Positions 22,348 to 23,101 of a stretch of 23,101 nt of DNA are shown here, one piece after another (positions within the stretch are counted from its first letter, which is position 1; each line of letters opens with the position of its first letter). Location: assembly GCA_039816955.1 (NCBI GenBank), contig JBCBWU010000117.1, forward strand, positions 1 to 23,101. The letters run 5' to 3'. The DNA is from Lewinella sp039816955. Lineage in GTDB: Bacteria > Bacteroidota > Bacteroidia > Chitinophagales > Saprospiraceae. The notes under the pieces were generated by a model. It was not told the origin of the DNA. It made no database searches and was given only the letters and a program-made list of their open reading frames with translations. Both the position numbers and the translations under genes were made by a program.

Positions 22348-23101
22348 GCGTCTGTGCAATGAGCTTTTCCAAAGTAACATAGAGGTATTCCACTTCTTCA
22401 TCTGAATGGTCCGCACGTAGTACAATTCTGGAGAAACGCTCCGAATCTGGTTGTGGATACCGAAAACTACTAACTACAATACCCTCGGTCGCCAATTGTG
22501 CCACCCAATCATGCTGGTGTAATCGTATAACCGGAAAACCTGCCACCATTTCTAACAAATCTGGTGCTTGCCGCACTAATGGATACATTCTGCTCATGTG
22601 CTGATCCAAACGGGCATACTGCTGCTGAATTAACTCCTGTGCCTGCAGCCAGGCGTACAAGAAGGCTGGGGCGGGTGGAGAGGCCCCACCAAACTGGGGC
22701 AATTTTCGCATGGCTTGAATAGCTGATTTCTCGCCTAAGAGCAGGCCTGCTGGTAAAGCTAAGGCCTTTCCTAACGAAGCATTGATTAGGAGTTCTCCCA
22801 CAAATTTTTGCCGTAAAATGGACCAACTTCCACCGGCCTTTGGCCCTAAACAGCCCAACAGGTGAGAGTCGTCTATCATTAGCGCAGATGGAGCCTCTTG
22901 CCAAATTTTTGCCCAAGGCGGTACCGCAACGGCAACCGGGTTTATGGCATCAATACAACCTATTGCTCGTTCGCACTGCAAGGCATTAAGCCAGCTGCCC
23001 CAGTCTTCGTATTGCACTCCTGCCGGCCACCAGGAGGACGGATGGGCAAAGGGGCCGAAATGTATACTACTATAATGCTGGTTTAAAAAGCGCACCGCCA
23101 A
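22337..23101 (-). CDS. PLP-dependent aminotransferase class I/II (BioF/KBL-like), partial
   Basis: A C-terminal fragment of 254 residues; the reading frame runs off the right edge of the window, so the true start is not visible. It belongs to the fold-type I PLP enzymes, closest in look to the alpha-oxoamine synthase group (8-amino-7-oxononanoate synthase, 2-amino-3-ketobutyrate CoA ligase). The segment ALMIDDSHLLGCLG gives the PLP-ring Asp and the following Asp-Ser-His, and INASLGKALALPAG supplies the Schiff-base Lys in an S-L-G-K-A motif where BioF has T-x-S/G-K-A. SPPAPAFLYAWLQA matches the family's (S)xPPxxxxA helix. The product cannot be chosen without the N-terminal half. The stop at 22337 lies inside the end of the RDD gene. 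Confidence 0.82.
   Translation of the reverse strand: MAVRFLNQHYSSIHFGPFAHPSSWWPAGVQYEDWGSWLNALQCERAIGCIDAINPVAVAVPPWAKIWQEAPSALMIDDSHLLGCLGPKAGGSWSILRQKFVGELLINASLGKALALPAGLLLGEKSAIQAMRKLPQFGGASPPAPAFLYAWLQAQELIQQQYARLDQHMSRMYPLVRQAPDLLEMVAGFPVIRLHQHDWVAQLATEGIVVSSFRYPQPDSERFSRIVLRADHSDEEVEYLYVTLEKLIAQTLNA

Overview
The window looks like chromosomal DNA from a Bacteroidota bacterium, most likely a Saprospiraceae/Lewinella-type marine lineage. This is inferred from the gene families (DUF547, DUF4350/DUF4129/MoxR/DUF58 operon, EAD11 domain, Tat-lipoprotein epimerase, BTRD1-type repeat), the many lipoprotein signals, and promoter-like sequences of the -33 TTTG / -7 TAnnTTTG kind. No tRNA, rRNA, CRISPR array or insertion sequence was seen.

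Layout. 1-204 is the 3' end of a BTRD1-like protein followed by a strong terminator. 302-3261 carries an AraC-family regulator and a secreted two-SnoaL-plus-alpha/beta-hydrolase protein; a 21-bp tandem direct repeat sits between them, and a strong terminator follows. 3496-8829 is a probable operon: TPR lipoprotein, penicillin-acylase lipoprotein, DUF547 protein, RlmI-like rRNA methyltransferase. 8896-10065 is a Tat-exported epimerase-like lipoprotein with an inverted repeat in its leader. 10066-10745 contains no protein gene but is packed with complementary segments and looks like a structured RNA of about 550 nt. 10746-14279 holds a GH13 amylase-like enzyme, a secreted serine beta-lactamase-fold hydrolase, and a small protein that appears to join an EAD11 conflict-adaptor domain to a putAbiC-like abortive-infection domain. 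A bcp peroxiredoxin converges on it at 14282-14749.

14954-21223 (minus strand) is the conserved membrane/stress operon SpoIIM-like, DUF4129, DUF4350, MoxR ATPase, DUF58. A divergent RDD membrane protein (21607-22347) and a partial PLP-dependent aminotransferase (22337-23101) close the window. In the usual model the MoxR ATPase acts with DUF58 (a VWA-like protein) and the membrane proteins in envelope or complex assembly. Here the DUF58 gene is broken: about 80 nt of its own coding sequence lies in reverse orientation between perfect 25-bp inverted repeats, with a net gain of 14 nt.

The three observations most worth following are the scrambled DUF58 gene, the unidentified structured RNA, and the EAD11-putAbiC-like gene.
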